This document shows positions 18,718 to 29,620 of a DNA stretch of 64,000 bases, piece by piece. The notes under the pieces are model-generated. The model worked only from the letters and a program-made list of their open reading frames with translations. It was not told the DNA's origin and searched no databases. The stretch covers positions 372,001 through 436,000 of the forward strand of contig NZ_JAMOHZ010000004.1 in NCBI RefSeq assembly GCF_024448715.1. The letters are read 5' to 3'. The DNA is from Stutzerimonas stutzeri (GTDB taxonomy: Bacteria > Pseudomonadota > Gammaproteobacteria > Pseudomonadales > Pseudomonadaceae). Every line of letters begins with the position of its first letter. The first letter of the stretch is position 1. A program made the translations under genes and the position numbers.

Positions 18718-18757
18718 CCTGTTATCATCCGCGGCAGTTCATTTGCCTGGAATCGTC

Positions 18758-19696
18758 ATGTCTCGCGAAATTCGTATCGCTACCCGCAAGAGTGCCCTGG
18801 CCCTGTGGCAGGCCGAGTACGTCAAAGTGCGCCTTGAAGCCGCACATCCGGAGGTGACGGTCAGTCTGGTGCCGATGGTCAGTCGCGGTGACAAGTTGCT
18901 CGATGCTCCTCTGGCGAAAATCGGTGGCAAGGGCCTGTTCGTCAAAGAGCTGGAAACGGCACTGATGGAGAACGAAGCGGACATTGCCGTGCATTCCATG
19001 AAAGACGTGCCCATGGAATTTCCCGAGGGGCTTGGCCTGTATTGCATCTGCGAGCGCGAGGACCCGCGCGATGCCTTCGTCTCCAATCACTACGAGAATT
19101 TCGACGTGCTGCCCGCCGGTGCGGTTGTGGGCACCTCGAGTCTGCGGCGCCAGGCTCAACTGCTGGCGCGGCGTCCCGATCTGAAGATCCAGTTCCTGCG
19201 CGGCAACGTGAACACCCGGTTGGCCAAGCTCGATGCTGGCGAATACGACGCCATTATCCTCGCCGCCGCCGGCCTGATTCGCCTCGGCTTCGGTGAGCGC
19301 ATTCGTTCCAGCATCAGCGTTGAGGACAGCCTGCCAGCGGGTGGACAGGGCGCGGTCGGCATCGAGTGCCGTACCGGCGATATCGAATTGCATGAGCTGC
19401 TGCAGTGCATGAACGACCCGCAGACCGCCATCCGGGTCAGCGCCGAGCGCGCCTTGAACCGTCATCTGAACGGCGGTTGCCAGGTGCCGATCGCCTGCTA
19501 TGCGGTGCTCGAAGGCGATCAGCTGTGGCTGCGCGGTTTGGTGGGGCAACCTGATGGCACGTTGTTGCTCCGTGCCGAAGACCGTGCGCCTGTCGCTGAA
19601 GCCGAAGCATTGGGCGTGCGGGTTGCCGAAGCGCTGCTGGAGCAGGGCGCGGAAAAAATTCTTCAGGATGTCTATGGCGAGGCCGGCAAGGCGTGA
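18758..19696 (+). CDS. hemC: Porphobilinogen deaminase
   Basis: HemC polymerises four porphobilinogen molecules to hydroxymethylbilane in haem synthesis. It carries a dipyrromethane cofactor, attached here to Cys241 in [11 protein letters not shown]. The 312-residue length is normal. The start [22 protein letters not shown] is the family N-terminus and fixes ATG 18758; the longer frame back to 18704 runs into the repeat array. It heads the hemC-hemD-hemX-hemY operon, with hemD overlapping by four bases. Confidence 0.96.
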   Translation: MSREIRIATRKSALALWQAEYVKVRLEAAHPEVTVSLVPMVSRGDKLLDAPLAKIGGKGLFVKELETALMENEADIAVHSMKDVPMEFPEGLGLYCICEREDPRDAFVSNHYENFDVLPAGAVVGTSSLRRQAQLLARRPDLKIQFLRGNVNTRLAKLDAGEYDAIILAAAGLIRLGFGERIRSSISVEDSLPAGGQGAVGIECRTGDIELHELLQCMNDPQTAIRVSAERALNRHLNGGCQVPIACYAVLEGDQLWLRGLVGQPDGTLLLRAEDRAPVAEAEALGVRVAEALLEQGAEKILQDVYGEAGKA

Positions 19697-20463
19697 GCGG
19701 CTGGCGTCTGCTGCTAACGCGTCCTGCTGAAGACAGCGTCGCCCTGGCGGCGGCGCTGTCCGAGGCGGGGATTCAGAGCAGCAGCCTGCCGTTGCTTGCT
19801 ATCGAGCCCTTAGTCGAGACGGCCGAGCAGCGCGCGACGATGCTCGAGCTGGATCGCTATTCTGCCGTCGTGGTGGTCAGCAAGCCGGCCGCAAGGCTGG
19901 GGTTGCAACTGCTTGATCGCTATTGGCCACAGCCGCCGTTCGGACCGGTCTGGTTCAGCGTCGGAGCCGCGACCGGGGCGATACTGGAAGGCTTCGGACT
20001 GGATGCCAGCTGGCCTGCCAGCGGCGACGATAGCGAAGCGTTACTCGCTCTGCCGCGTCTGGCCCAAGCGCTCGGCGTGGCGGATCCAAAGGTGCTGATC
20101 CTGCGTGGTGAAGGCGGTCGTGAGCATATTGCCGAGATGCTCCGCAGTCGTGGCGCTCAAGTCGATTGTCTCGAACTCTATCGACGCTATCTTCCCGACT
20201 ACCCGCCCGGAATACTGGTCGAGACCCTTCGTTCGGAACGGCTGAATGCGGTAATGGTCAGCAGTGGGCAGGGCTTGGAGTCGTTGCGCGAGCTGGCTGG
20301 CTCCGACTGGTCCCTGTTGCGTGAACTACCCTTGTTCGTACCGAGCCCGCGTGTGGCCGAGATGGCCGTGGCGTTGGGCGCCAAAACAATAGTGGACTGC
20401 CGTGGTGCCGGAACCGCGGCTTTGCTGGCGGCGCTGCGGGAAAATCCCGAGCCCGCTTTCTGA
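19693..20463 (+). CDS. hemD: Uroporphyrinogen-III synthase
   Basis: HemD closes hydroxymethylbilane into uroporphyrinogen III, the branch point for haem, sirohaem and cobalamin. The 256-residue protein has the two-lobe fold with poorly conserved sequence. Typical stretches are LLLTRPAED at the start, [22 protein letters not shown], and [32 protein letters not shown]. It uses a GTG start in a GTGA overlap with the end of hemC. The downstream gene is hemX. Confidence 0.93.
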   Translation: MSGWRLLLTRPAEDSVALAAALSEAGIQSSSLPLLAIEPLVETAEQRATMLELDRYSAVVVVSKPAARLGLQLLDRYWPQPPFGPVWFSVGAATGAILEGFGLDASWPASGDDSEALLALPRLAQALGVADPKVLILRGEGGREHIAEMLRSRGAQVDCLELYRRYLPDYPPGILVETLRSERLNAVMVSSGQGLESLRELAGSDWSLLRELPLFVPSPRVAEMAVALGAKTIVDCRGAGTAALLAALRENPEPAF

Positions 20464-20479
20464 TGCAAAGGATGGAAAC

Positions 20480-21685
20480 GTGAGCGAAGTAGATCCCGAT
20501 AAGGCACCGCAGCAACCCACGGGCAACGACCCCGTTATACCCGCTAAAGACATTCCACCGAAGAGGCCGGCAAGCAGCACACAGAAGACCGATAGCAGCG
20601 GCCGCGGATTGGCCGGATTTGCGCTGCTGGTCGGACTTGCCGGTCTGGCTGCTGGCGGCTACAGCGTCTGGCAGACGCAACAACTGAGCCAGCAAGAACA
20701 GCAGCAGCTCGAAGCGGCGCAAGCCACTCGCGAGCAGGCACGTCAATTGGGCGAGCACAGTCAGCAACTGGCCAGTCGTCTGGGACGGCTGGAACAGTTG
20801 CCCTCAGCAGAGCAACTGGAAGATCGGCGGCGTCTGCTTTCGGAACTGCAAAGCGACCAACAACGGCTTTCCGGGCGGGTCGAGCAGGTACTCGGAGCCA
20901 GCCGCGAGCAGTGGCGACTCGCTGAAGCCGAGCATTTGTTGCGCATGGCCATGTTGCGGCTGTCGGCCATGCAGGACGTGAACAGCGCCGAATCGCTGAT
21001 TGCCGAAGCAGATCTGATCTTGCGCAAGCAGGACGATCCGGGCGCTTACGGGGCCCGACAGAAGCTGCTGGAGGGTCTCGAAGCGCTGCGCAGTTTGCCG
21101 GAGCTGGACCGTACCGGCCTGTTCCTGCAACTGGGCGCGTTGCGCGGTCAGGCCAATCAGCTTAGCGGTTTGGCCCCTGAATTCGAGAACGGCCAAAGCC
21201 AGCCTGAGACGCAGAGCGAAAGCCGCTGGCAGCGTTGGCTTAATGAGCTGACACGCTACGTGCGGATTGATTTCAACGCCGGCACCGATGTCAAGCCGCT
21301 GCTTGCCGGTCAGAGCCTGGCGCAGGTGCGGCTGGCCCTTTCGTTGGCTATCGAGCAGGCGCAGTGGGCCGTGCTCAACGGCAACGCGGAAGTTTATCGG
21401 CAGTCCCTGAGCCAGGCCGCTCGGCTGATCGAGGACCACTTCAGCGAAGAGAACGGTCAGAGCCGCGGCCTGCGTGATCGCATCGAGGCGCTTGCAAAGC
21501 GGCAGGTATCGGTCACCCTGCCGGATTTGTCGCCCGCATTGAAGGCCATGCAGGCCTATGTACAGGAGCGCGAATCTGCCGAGAGCGCCGAACCTTCTGA
21601 ACAAGGTGCAAGCGAACAACCCGCTGGCGAAGCTGAACAGGCACCCGAGGCTGAGCGGACTGGCGAGGAGGGGCAGCGCATATGA
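20480..21685 (+). CDS. hemX: HemX-like inner-membrane protein
   Basis: This 401-residue protein is the HemX family member found after hemD. Databases often label HemX as uroporphyrinogen-III methyltransferase, but there is no methyltransferase domain here. It has a short cytoplasmic lead, one membrane helix (GLAGFALLVGLAGLAAGGY, about residues 50-68), a long coiled coil rich in Q and E (about 70-160), and a soluble domain including EQWRLAEAEHLLRMAMLRL. The tail is Glu/Ala-rich. The GTG at 20480 is chosen because AAGGATGG lies just upstream; an earlier open frame overlaps hemD. The stop overlaps hemY by four bases. The molecular role is unknown; it may scaffold haem enzymes. Confidence 0.88.
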   Translation: MSEVDPDKAPQQPTGNDPVIPAKDIPPKRPASSTQKTDSSGRGLAGFALLVGLAGLAAGGYSVWQTQQLSQQEQQQLEAAQATREQARQLGEHSQQLASRLGRLEQLPSAEQLEDRRRLLSELQSDQQRLSGRVEQVLGASREQWRLAEAEHLLRMAMLRLSAMQDVNSAESLIAEADLILRKQDDPGAYGARQKLLEGLEALRSLPELDRTGLFLQLGALRGQANQLSGLAPEFENGQSQPETQSESRWQRWLNELTRYVRIDFNAGTDVKPLLAGQSLAQVRLALSLAIEQAQWAVLNGNAEVYRQSLSQAARLIEDHFSEENGQSRGLRDRIEALAKRQVSVTLPDLSPALKAMQAYVQERESAESAEPSEQGASEQPAGEAEQAPEAERTGEEGQRI

Positions 21686-22920
21686 AACGGCTGGCCATCA
21701 TACTCGTCGTCCTGCTCGCCATTGTCGGCTTTCTCGGCTGGGCCATTTTTCAAGATTCCGGCTACGTCCTGATCAGTTACGACCGTTTTCGCTATGAGTC
21801 GAGCTTCTGGGTATTTCTGGGGCTGATCGCCTGCCTCTGGCTTGTGGCTCTAGTGGTGCACTGGGTGCTGGGGTTGCTTTATACCTCCGGTACCCTGGCC
21901 AATCCCTGGTCGCGGCGCCATCGTGCACGCCGCGTTGCCAAGGCCTCGCAAATAGGCCTGCGGGAATTGGCCGAAGGCCAGTGGAGCCAGGCGCTCAGCC
22001 ATCTACGTACCGCCGCCGAGCACGATCATCATCCTCTGGTGCATTACCTTGGTGCGGCCCGTGCCGCCAGCGAGTTGGGTGAATACGAGCAGAGTGACGA
22101 GCTGCTGCAAGAAGCGAGGAAGCGCGAACCGCAGGCCACGCTTGCGGTTGGGCTGACTCAGGCTCAGTTGCAGATCGCACGTGGGCAATACGGCGAAGCT
22201 CGTGAGTCACTGAATGTGCTGCATGCTGACCATCCGCGGCATCCCTATGTCCTGACCCTGTTGCAGCAGCTCTACGTTCAGTTGCAGGACTGGCCCGCGC
22301 TGTGCCGGTTGCTGCCGGAGCTGCACAAGCATCGCGTTCTGCCACCTGCGCGCTTGAGTGAACTGGAATTGCTGACCTGGACGGCCGCTCTGGAGCAAGC
22401 CGGTCAGGCTCAAGGCAGTGCCGAAAGCGATGCCCAGCAATCACTTAACCAACGCTGGCAGACTGTACCAAACGCGTTACGCAGCGAACCGTTGGTGGTA
22501 CGCGCCTACGCCGATGGTCTAAGTCGGCTGGGTGCCGAAGAGAAAGCAGAAGAGGTTCTCTATGCCGCGCTCAAGCGTCAGTTCGATGATCGTCTGGTCG
22601 AGCGCTATGGGCGTGTGCGCGGACGCGAGCCGTCGCGCCAACTGGCGCATGCGGAGGCCTGGCTGAAAGGCCACCCGGAAAATGCCGAGCTGCTGCTTGC
22701 GCTTGGGCGTTTGAGCTTGCGCAATGAACTCTGGGGCAAAGCACGCGATTACCTGGAAGCGAGCCTGCGCTTCGAACACCGTGCGGAAACCTGCGCCGAG
22801 CTTGCGCGCCTGCTGGCACAGCTAGGTGACAACGAGCGCAGCAATCGGCTCTTCCAAGAAGGGCTCGGGCTCCTCGATCGATCAGGCGGTAGCCAACTGC
22901 AGGTCATCAGCGGCAGCTAA
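21682..22920 (+). CDS. hemY: HemY-like tetratricopeptide membrane protein
   Basis: This 412-residue protein is the gammaproteobacterial HemY family, not the protoporphyrinogen oxidase of the same symbol. Two membrane helices occupy residues about 5-25 and 42-62. The rest is a series of TPR-like helical repeats, for example HLRTAAEHDHHPLVHYLGAARAASELGEYEQ and AELLLALGRLSLRNELWGKARDYLEASL. It is thought to act with HemX in haem synthesis, role unproven. The ATG lies in an ATGA overlap with hemX, so translation is coupled. Confidence 0.92.
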   Translation: MKRLAIILVVLLAIVGFLGWAIFQDSGYVLISYDRFRYESSFWVFLGLIACLWLVALVVHWVLGLLYTSGTLANPWSRRHRARRVAKASQIGLRELAEGQWSQALSHLRTAAEHDHHPLVHYLGAARAASELGEYEQSDELLQEARKREPQATLAVGLTQAQLQIARGQYGEARESLNVLHADHPRHPYVLTLLQQLYVQLQDWPALCRLLPELHKHRVLPPARLSELELLTWTAALEQAGQAQGSAESDAQQSLNQRWQTVPNALRSEPLVVRAYADGLSRLGAEEKAEEVLYAALKRQFDDRLVERYGRVRGREPSRQLAHAEAWLKGHPENAELLLALGRLSLRNELWGKARDYLEASLRFEHRAETCAELARLLAQLGDNERSNRLFQEGLGLLDRSGGSQLQVISGS

Positions 22921-23037
22921 CGGCCGGCAAAGCGCGTGACGGCCATCCCGTGCCGCCGCGTCGAGTCTTGCATAGCGCTTGCAGCTCGCCGCGCGCAGCA
23001 CTACCGTAGCGAGCTTTTCCCTGTCTGCGGAGTCACC

Positions 23038-23529
23038 ATGAACCTGGCCAGCCCACGTTCGCTATTTCTTCTAGCCTTCATCGGCAGCGTGCTGATGATG
23101 ATCGCTGCGCTCTATCTGGAACATGTAGTCGGTCTGGCGCCGTGCCCTTTGTGCATCGTTCAGCGCATCTGCGTAATCGCTTTCGGCCTGGTTTGCCTGG
23201 TCGCTGCGATTCATGGTCCGCGCACCACCGGCCGCCGCGTTTATTCGATTCTGGCGCTGCTATCCGCGCTCGCCGGTGGTGCCACAGCCATACGTCAGAT
23301 ATGGCTGCAGAACATGCCGGCCGATCAGCTGCCGAGCTGCCTGCCCAGTCTCGAATACATGATGAATGCATTGCCGTTCCAAGAGATTGCCCGACTGGTG
23401 CTTCACGGCACGGCCGAGTGCGCCGAAGTCAGCTGGACATTGCTGGGTCTGAGCATCCCCGAGTGGACCTTGCTGGCGTTTATCGGTATGGCGATTTTCT
23501 GTCTTTGGCAACTGCTGCGGCGCGATTGA
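23038..23529 (+). CDS. dsbB: Disulfide bond formation protein DsbB
   Basis: DsbB is a four-helix inner-membrane protein that re-oxidises periplasmic DsbA using quinone. The 163-residue protein has the first cysteine pair Cys36/Cys39 in APCPLCIVQR. The second pair is in the long periplasmic loop, in LPSCLP and GTAECAEVSW. The start at 23038 has GCGGAG upstream; the open frame from 22936 adds an unrelated stretch. P. aeruginosa has two DsbB proteins, and the one in this position is sometimes named DsbH. It has its own transcript after a 117-base gap from hemY. Confidence 0.92.
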   Translation: MNLASPRSLFLLAFIGSVLMMIAALYLEHVVGLAPCPLCIVQRICVIAFGLVCLVAAIHGPRTTGRRVYSILALLSALAGGATAIRQIWLQNMPADQLPSCLPSLEYMMNALPFQEIARLVLHGTAECAEVSWTLLGLSIPEWTLLAFIGMAIFCLWQLLRRD

Positions 23530-23781
23530 GGCTTTTTTTCGGAGTGGATGAATGATCGCTGCGCTTGGCGGTCAATGATCCAGAGCGAAGCGATTCGTCA
23601 CAATTGTTGCTAGAGAATTTCGTCCGCGCTGCTTGATGCTTCGATCGTCGCGGCATAGTCTGCTCGGGCAGTGTCGGTTTTCTGCCAATTCGCTGTCACT
23701 CACCCGAGGCCATTATCCCCAGACAAAAACATCGTCTTGGAAGGCGCAACAAGCATCATTGATAAGGGAAGTGAGGTCATC

Positions 23782-24246
23782 ATGCTCGAGAGCTGTCGGA
23801 ACGCCCAGGAACGCTGGGGAGGTGTGCACTTGCTGATCGACCGTTGGCTGCAAGAGCGCCACGCACTGATCAACGCATTCGATGGGTTGCATGTAAGCGA
23901 CGCCACCGCGAGCCGTTCCGCCTTGCAGAAATTTTGTGAAATTCTGCTCGACTACGTGTCGGCCGGACATTTTGAGATATACGAGCAGTTGCTCGATGAA
24001 GCCGAAGCATTCGGAGACAAGCGCGGCCTCGACCTAGCCCATCAGATCTATCCGCGCATCGAAGCGATTACCGAGGTTGCGGTGGCCTTCAATGATCGTT
24101 GCGATAACGGTGACTGCCTCGACAGCCCGGGCCTGCCGGATGAGTTGAATTGTCTTGGGCGACTGCTGCATGAGCGCTTCGAGCTTGAAGACTGCCTGAT
24201 CGAAGTGCTGCACACGGCGCATAAGCAGGCCGCCGCTACCGCCTGA
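23782..24246 (+). CDS. algQ: Anti-sigma-70 factor AlgQ (Rsd family)
   Basis: AlgQ binds region 4 of the main sigma factor and in P. aeruginosa affects alginate, siderophores and nucleoside diphosphate kinase. The 154-residue protein matches closely: [16 protein letters not shown] at the start, [26 protein letters not shown], and [21 protein letters not shown] at the end. The ATG at 23782 has GAGG five bases upstream. The 252-base upstream gap presumably holds its promoter. It is followed by algP after 110 bases. Confidence 0.95.
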   Translation: MLESCRNAQERWGGVHLLIDRWLQERHALINAFDGLHVSDATASRSALQKFCEILLDYVSAGHFEIYEQLLDEAEAFGDKRGLDLAHQIYPRIEAITEVAVAFNDRCDNGDCLDSPGLPDELNCLGRLLHERFELEDCLIEVLHTAHKQAAATA

Positions 24247-24356
24247 CCCTGGTCGAGCTTAAATAGGCGCTGCGCGCGGCATGCCGTTTTGGGGCTGTTG
24301 GTCGACTGCTGCTGCCCATCCAGTATTGCTGCACCATCCTGCCAGGAGGCGCCTTC

Positions 24357-25163
24357 ATGCCTACGAAGAAGAACTCTGTAACCACGCCGTTGGACTTGCT
24401 GCAGCAGTTGTCGCGCAGCTTGGTGGAGCATCTGGAAACGGCTTGCAACGAGGCGCAGAAGGACACGGAAACTCTGCTTGCCAAGCTTGAGAAGCAGTGT
24501 GAAAAGGCACAGGAAAAACTCACCAAGGCCCGAGTCAAACTCGACGATGCGGGTGGCGCGGGCAAGTCGAAGGAAAAGACCAAAGCCCGTGCCAAGCTCG
24601 TCGAACTCGAAGGCATGCTCGCTTTGCTACAGGCGCGGCAAGGCGAAACGCTGAGCTATCTGTCTGAATTGAAGCGCGATGTGGAACAAAGCCTAAATCT
24701 CGCCCAAGGCGTCACTCAGGTTGAAAAGGCCGCTGCGCAAGCTCTGGCGTCACGTGGCAAGCAGGCCCCGTCTCCTACCGCTAAGGCCCCGAGCAAGGCA
24801 TCCACTAGTGCCACCAAGCCCACTGCCAAAGCCACTCCAGCCAAACGGCCCACTGCCAAAGCGACGCCCAAGGTTTCGACAGTAACCTCTGGTTCCGCCG
24901 GAAGCCGCGCTAAACCCGGTGCTGCGGAGATCGTTACATCGGAGACGCCGACCGCGGCCAAACCATCCGCACTCAACGCGCCGGCGACGGGCGCGTCTCG
25001 TTCCGCCGGAAGCCGCAGTAAGCGACCTTCAGCGGAACAATCTACGCCGGCAGTTGGCAAGCCCGCCGCGAAGAAGCCTGCAGCGCGCAAGCCAATAGCT
25101 CCGCGCAAGCCGGCCGCAGCCACGAACGAAACTGAAAATCAGTCGTCGCCCAGCGCGAACTGA
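24357..25163 (+). CDS. algP: Histone H1-like alginate regulator AlgP
   Basis: AlgP binds DNA through a Lys/Ala/Pro-rich tail and was linked to alginate control in P. aeruginosa. The 268-residue protein has an N-terminal coiled-coil domain (about 1-120: LLQQLSRSLVEHLETA...LEKQCEKAQEKLTKARVKLDD). The tail is rich in K, P, A, T and S. Compared with my memory of P. aeruginosa AlgP (about 350 residues with tens of KPAA units), the tail is short and irregular. It includes two PTAKATP units and two SAGSR units, and ends with KKPAARKPIAPRKPAA. The last 25 bases overlap the convergent TIGR02444 gene. A good site (CAGGAGG) precedes the ATG. Confidence 0.9.
   Translation: MPTKKNSVTTPLDLLQQLSRSLVEHLETACNEAQKDTETLLAKLEKQCEKAQEKLTKARVKLDDAGGAGKSKEKTKARAKLVELEGMLALLQARQGETLSYLSELKRDVEQSLNLAQGVTQVEKAAAQALASRGKQAPSPTAKAPSKASTSATKPTAKATPAKRPTAKATPKVSTVTSGSAGSRAKPGAAEIVTSETPTAAKPSALNAPATGASRSAGSRSKRPSAEQSTPAVGKPAAKKPAARKPIAPRKPAAATNETENQSSPSAN
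24818..25016 (+). repeat. Direct repeats inside the AlgP tail
   Basis: CCCACTGCCAAAGC occurs twice with a 30-base period (near 24819 and 24849). GTTCCGCCGGAAGCCGC occurs at 24892-24908 and 25000-25016, 108 bases (36 codons) apart and in frame. These encode the PTAKAT and SAGSR units and mark the region where AlgP length varies. Confidence 0.85.
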
Positions 25164-25615
25164 TTCGCCGCGCGTCGCAGTACTTCCAGCGGTGCGTGTA
25201 GTTCGCCGTTGAGATCGGCGCAGAGCCGCTCCAGCCAATCAGTTGTTCGGCTCTCTGTCGTCCAGTGCCGCGTTGCATGTTGCAAGCGCTGGAGTTGGAC
25301 GCGCTCGGCGTCCAGTTCCAGTTTTTTTACCCGCTCGCGTAGAGCAGCCAATTCTTCATCGTTTGCGGCCTGTTTACGCCAGCCTTGGCGAAGGCTGCGC
25401 AGTGGTGCGACCACCTGGCTCCGCCAGACATCGCTGATTTCTTTCAGCTGCGCCAGTCGCATCTCGTCACGGGCGATGCCGCGGCAATCCAGCCAGGCGC
25501 CGGTCAACATTAAGCAAACATCTGCGCCAGCCGTCTGCAGTTCGAGGCAAGCGGCTTCCACGCCAGGTTTGGCGTAGCAGGCGACGGCAAAATTCCACAG
25601 TTCATCGGTAGTCAT
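25139..25615 (-). CDS. TIGR02444 family protein
   Basis: This 158-residue protein matches the uncharacterised TIGR02444 family, from memory of LWNFAVACYAKPGVEAACLELQ at the start and CLMLTGAWLDCRG after it. The middle (WRSQVVAPLRSLRQGWRKQA) and a coiled coil (EELAALRERVKKLELDAERVQLQRL) follow. It is soluble. The start is set at the ATG at 25615 that begins MTTDELW; the ribosome binding site is weak. Its 3' end overlaps the 3' end of algP by 25 bases tail to tail. The promoter must lie in the short gap before the divergent ABC-F gene. Confidence 0.85.
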   Translation of the reverse strand: MTTDELWNFAVACYAKPGVEAACLELQTAGADVCLMLTGAWLDCRGIARDEMRLAQLKEISDVWRSQVVAPLRSLRQGWRKQAANDEELAALRERVKKLELDAERVQLQRLQHATRHWTTESRTTDWLERLCADLNGELHAPLEVLRRAANQFALGDD

Positions 25616-25682
25616 CGGTAACTGCTTTTTTTCATTGGCACCGGATGGATTTCCAGGCGACCTGATAAACTCCGCCGCCATT

Positions 25683-27589
<1,907 letters not shown>

Positions 27590-27593
<4 letters not shown>

Positions 27594-28171
27594 ACGATCA
27601 GATATTGCTTCTTTCCCAAGAATGGCGTGACCAGTTACTGCTCGGATTGCAGGTGCTGCTGATCCTGCTGGTCGCTTACATTTTGCAGCGCCTGGTGGTG
27701 CGCGGATTGACGAGGCTTGGCAGTCGTTATCCGCTTCCGCCCGAGTTGCTCCTGCCGCTGCGTGGTGGTATTCGCTGGTTCGTCATTGGCGGCGCGATGA
27801 TCATGGTGCTGGAGCGTTTCGGAGTGTCCGCAACGGTGCTCTGGACCGCCTTCTCCGGGTTCGTGGCGGTGGCGGCAATTGCGTTCTTCGCCATCTGGAG
27901 CGTGCTCTCCAACCTACTCTGCGCCGTGCTGATCATGACGGTTGGGCCCTTTCGGTTGGGTGATCTGGTGGAGCTGGTCGAAAGCCTCGACAAGCCCATC
28001 GTCAAGGGCCGAGTCATCGATATCAACCTGCTTTACACCACGCTTGAAGAGGTATCCGAAAGCGGAACCGGTGCAATTGTTCAGGTGCCCAACAGCTTGT
28101 TCTTTCAGAAAGTCGTGCGCCGTTGGCGCGGGACCGACATACAGACCCTCAATCACAACACACACGAGTAA
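27590..28171 (+). CDS. Short MscS-family mechanosensitive channel
   Basis: This 193-residue protein has three hydrophobic helices (about 15-38, 57-78, 84-118). The third, with FSGFVAVAAIAFFAIWSVLSNLLCA, resembles the pore helix of MscS. The beta domain follows (GPFRLGDLVELVESLDKPIVKGRVIDINLLYTTLEE) with VPNSLFFQKVV at the end. Unlike E. coli MscS (286 residues), it stops after the beta domain and lacks the lower alpha/beta vestibule. It is translationally coupled to the ABC-F gene and followed five bases later by terC. The reduced form appears intact rather than broken, since no continuation is visible downstream. Confidence 0.88.
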
Positions 28172-28176
28172 TACTC

Positions 28177-28938
28177 ATGGAATGGCTTAGCAGTCCAGAA
28201 ATCTGGGTCGCGTTTCTGACCCTGACCGCCTTGGAAATCGTTCTCGGCATCGACAACATCATTTTCATTTCCATTCTGGTCGGACGCTTGCCGAAGGAAC
28301 AGCAACCCAAGGCGCGCTTCTTCGGGCTTGCGCTGGCAATGGGGACGCGAATCCTGCTGCTGTTGTCGATTGCCTGGGTGATGCGCCTGACCAACGATTT
28401 GTTCACGGTGTTCGAGCATGGCGTGTCCGGTCGTGACCTTATCCTGTTCTTCGGCGGTTTGTTCCTGCTGTTCAAAAGCACGATGGAGATCTGGCACAGC
28501 GTCGAAGGCGAAGAAGGCCAGGACGGTACCACCGGCGGCGCGGTCAAGGCCGGCTTCATTGGCATCATTCTGCAGATCGCGGTGATCGATATCGTCTTCT
28601 CGCTGGACTCGGTGATTACTGCGGTGGGTTTGGTGGACAACGTGCAGGTGATGATTGCCGCGATTGTCATCGCCGTTGGGGTGATGATGCTGGCAGCCGG
28701 CACTATCAGTAATTTCATCGAGAAGCATCCAACGCTGAAGATTCTTGCGCTGTCGTTCCTTATCGTGGTCGGCACCCTGCTGGTTGCTGAGGCCTTCGGC
28801 GCGCACGTGCCCAAGGGCTACGTGTACTTCGCGATGGCGTTCTCGCTGGCGGTAGAAGCGCTCAACATCCGTATGCGCAAGGCAATGAACCGCAAACTGA
28901 AGGACCCGGTCAAGCTCGGCAAGGATATGCCAGGCTAA
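28177..28938 (+). CDS. TerC family integral membrane protein
   Basis: This 253-residue protein has about seven membrane helices and the TerC signatures LEIVLGIDNIIFISI near residue 20 and DIVFSLDSVITAVG near residue 138. Both carry conserved acidic residues inside the membrane. TerC proteins are linked to tellurite resistance, and relatives such as Alx/MntY export manganese. This member lacks a CBS/CorC extension. The ATG at 28177 follows the mscS-like stop by five bases. The substrate is unknown; metal efflux is a family-level inference. Confidence 0.9.
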   Translation: MEWLSSPEIWVAFLTLTALEIVLGIDNIIFISILVGRLPKEQQPKARFFGLALAMGTRILLLLSIAWVMRLTNDLFTVFEHGVSGRDLILFFGGLFLLFKSTMEIWHSVEGEEGQDGTTGGAVKAGFIGIILQIAVIDIVFSLDSVITAVGLVDNVQVMIAAIVIAVGVMMLAAGTISNFIEKHPTLKILALSFLIVVGTLLVAEAFGAHVPKGYVYFAMAFSLAVEALNIRMRKAMNRKLKDPVKLGKDMPG

Positions 28939-28949
28939 CCCGCATAGCT

Positions 28950-28972
28950 GGCTGCGCCTGCTTGGCGCAGCC
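28950..28972 (+). other. Hairpin in the terC-lysE gap
   Basis: A perfect 9-bp stem (GGCTGCGCC / GGCGCAGCC) with a TGCTT loop lies in the 49-base gap. It has no T-tract and is followed directly by the next gene's GTGAGG ribosome binding site. Confidence 0.6.
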
Positions 28973-28987
28973 GAGTGAGGATCAAAC

Positions 28988-29620
28988 ATGACGCCCGAAA
29001 CCTGGCTTGCCTTCTTCGTCGCCTGTTGGGTCATCAGCCTGTCGCCGGGCGCGGGGGCGATTGCCTCGATGTCCTGTGGACTACAGTACGGATTCTGGCG
29101 CGGCTATTGGAATGCCATTGGTCTGCAGTTGGCACTGGCGCTGCAGATTGCGGTGGTGGCGGCGGGCGTCGGCGCCGTGTTGGCGACGTCGTCGCTGGCC
29201 TTCAGCGTGATCAAATGGTTCGGCGTCGCCTATCTCTTATGGCTTGCGCTGAAGCAGTGGCAGGCGGTGCCGGAAATGCTCGATGACAGTTCCGCGCCGC
29301 GGCCGATCGGCCGACCGTTGACATTGGTATTGCGCGGCTTTCTGGTTAACGCCAGCAACCCCAAGGCGATCGTCTTTATCCTCGCGGTGCTGCCGCAGTT
29401 TCTCGATCCGCAGCGCGACCTCGTGCTGCAGTATCTGCAAATGGGCGCAACCATGGTAGTGGTCGATCTGATCGTCATGGCCGGTTATACCGGCTTGGCC
29501 GCCAAGGTGTTGCGGCTGTTGCGTACCCCGCGCCAACAACGTCTGGTCAATCGCAGCTTCGCGGTGATGTTCGCCGGCGCGGCGGCATTACTGGCTACGG
29601 TGCGGCGGGCAGTGGTGTGA
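28988..29620 (+). CDS. LysE/RhtB family amino-acid exporter
   Basis: This 210-residue inner-membrane protein belongs to the LysE/RhtB efflux family, with about six hydrophobic segments. The family motif is near the start (FFVACWVISLSPGAGAIASMSCGLQYGF), followed by GYWNAIGLQLALALQIAVV. A second conserved stretch is RGFLVNASNPKAIVFILAVLPQF. The closest subgroup by eye is the homoserine/homoserine lactone exporter type. The substrate cannot be fixed from sequence. GTGAGG lies upstream of the ATG. The stop overlaps the yaiI start (GTGA). Confidence 0.88.
   Translation: MTPETWLAFFVACWVISLSPGAGAIASMSCGLQYGFWRGYWNAIGLQLALALQIAVVAAGVGAVLATSSLAFSVIKWFGVAYLLWLALKQWQAVPEMLDDSSAPRPIGRPLTLVLRGFLVNASNPKAIVFILAVLPQFLDPQRDLVLQYLQMGATMVVVDLIVMAGYTGLAAKVLRLLRTPRQQRLVNRSFAVMFAGAAALLATVRRAVV

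Noticed and set aside
20480-21685. Uroporphyrinogen-III methyltransferase activity for HemX
   Set aside because: The protein is a membrane-anchored coiled coil with no SAM-binding methyltransferase domain, so the common database label does not fit.
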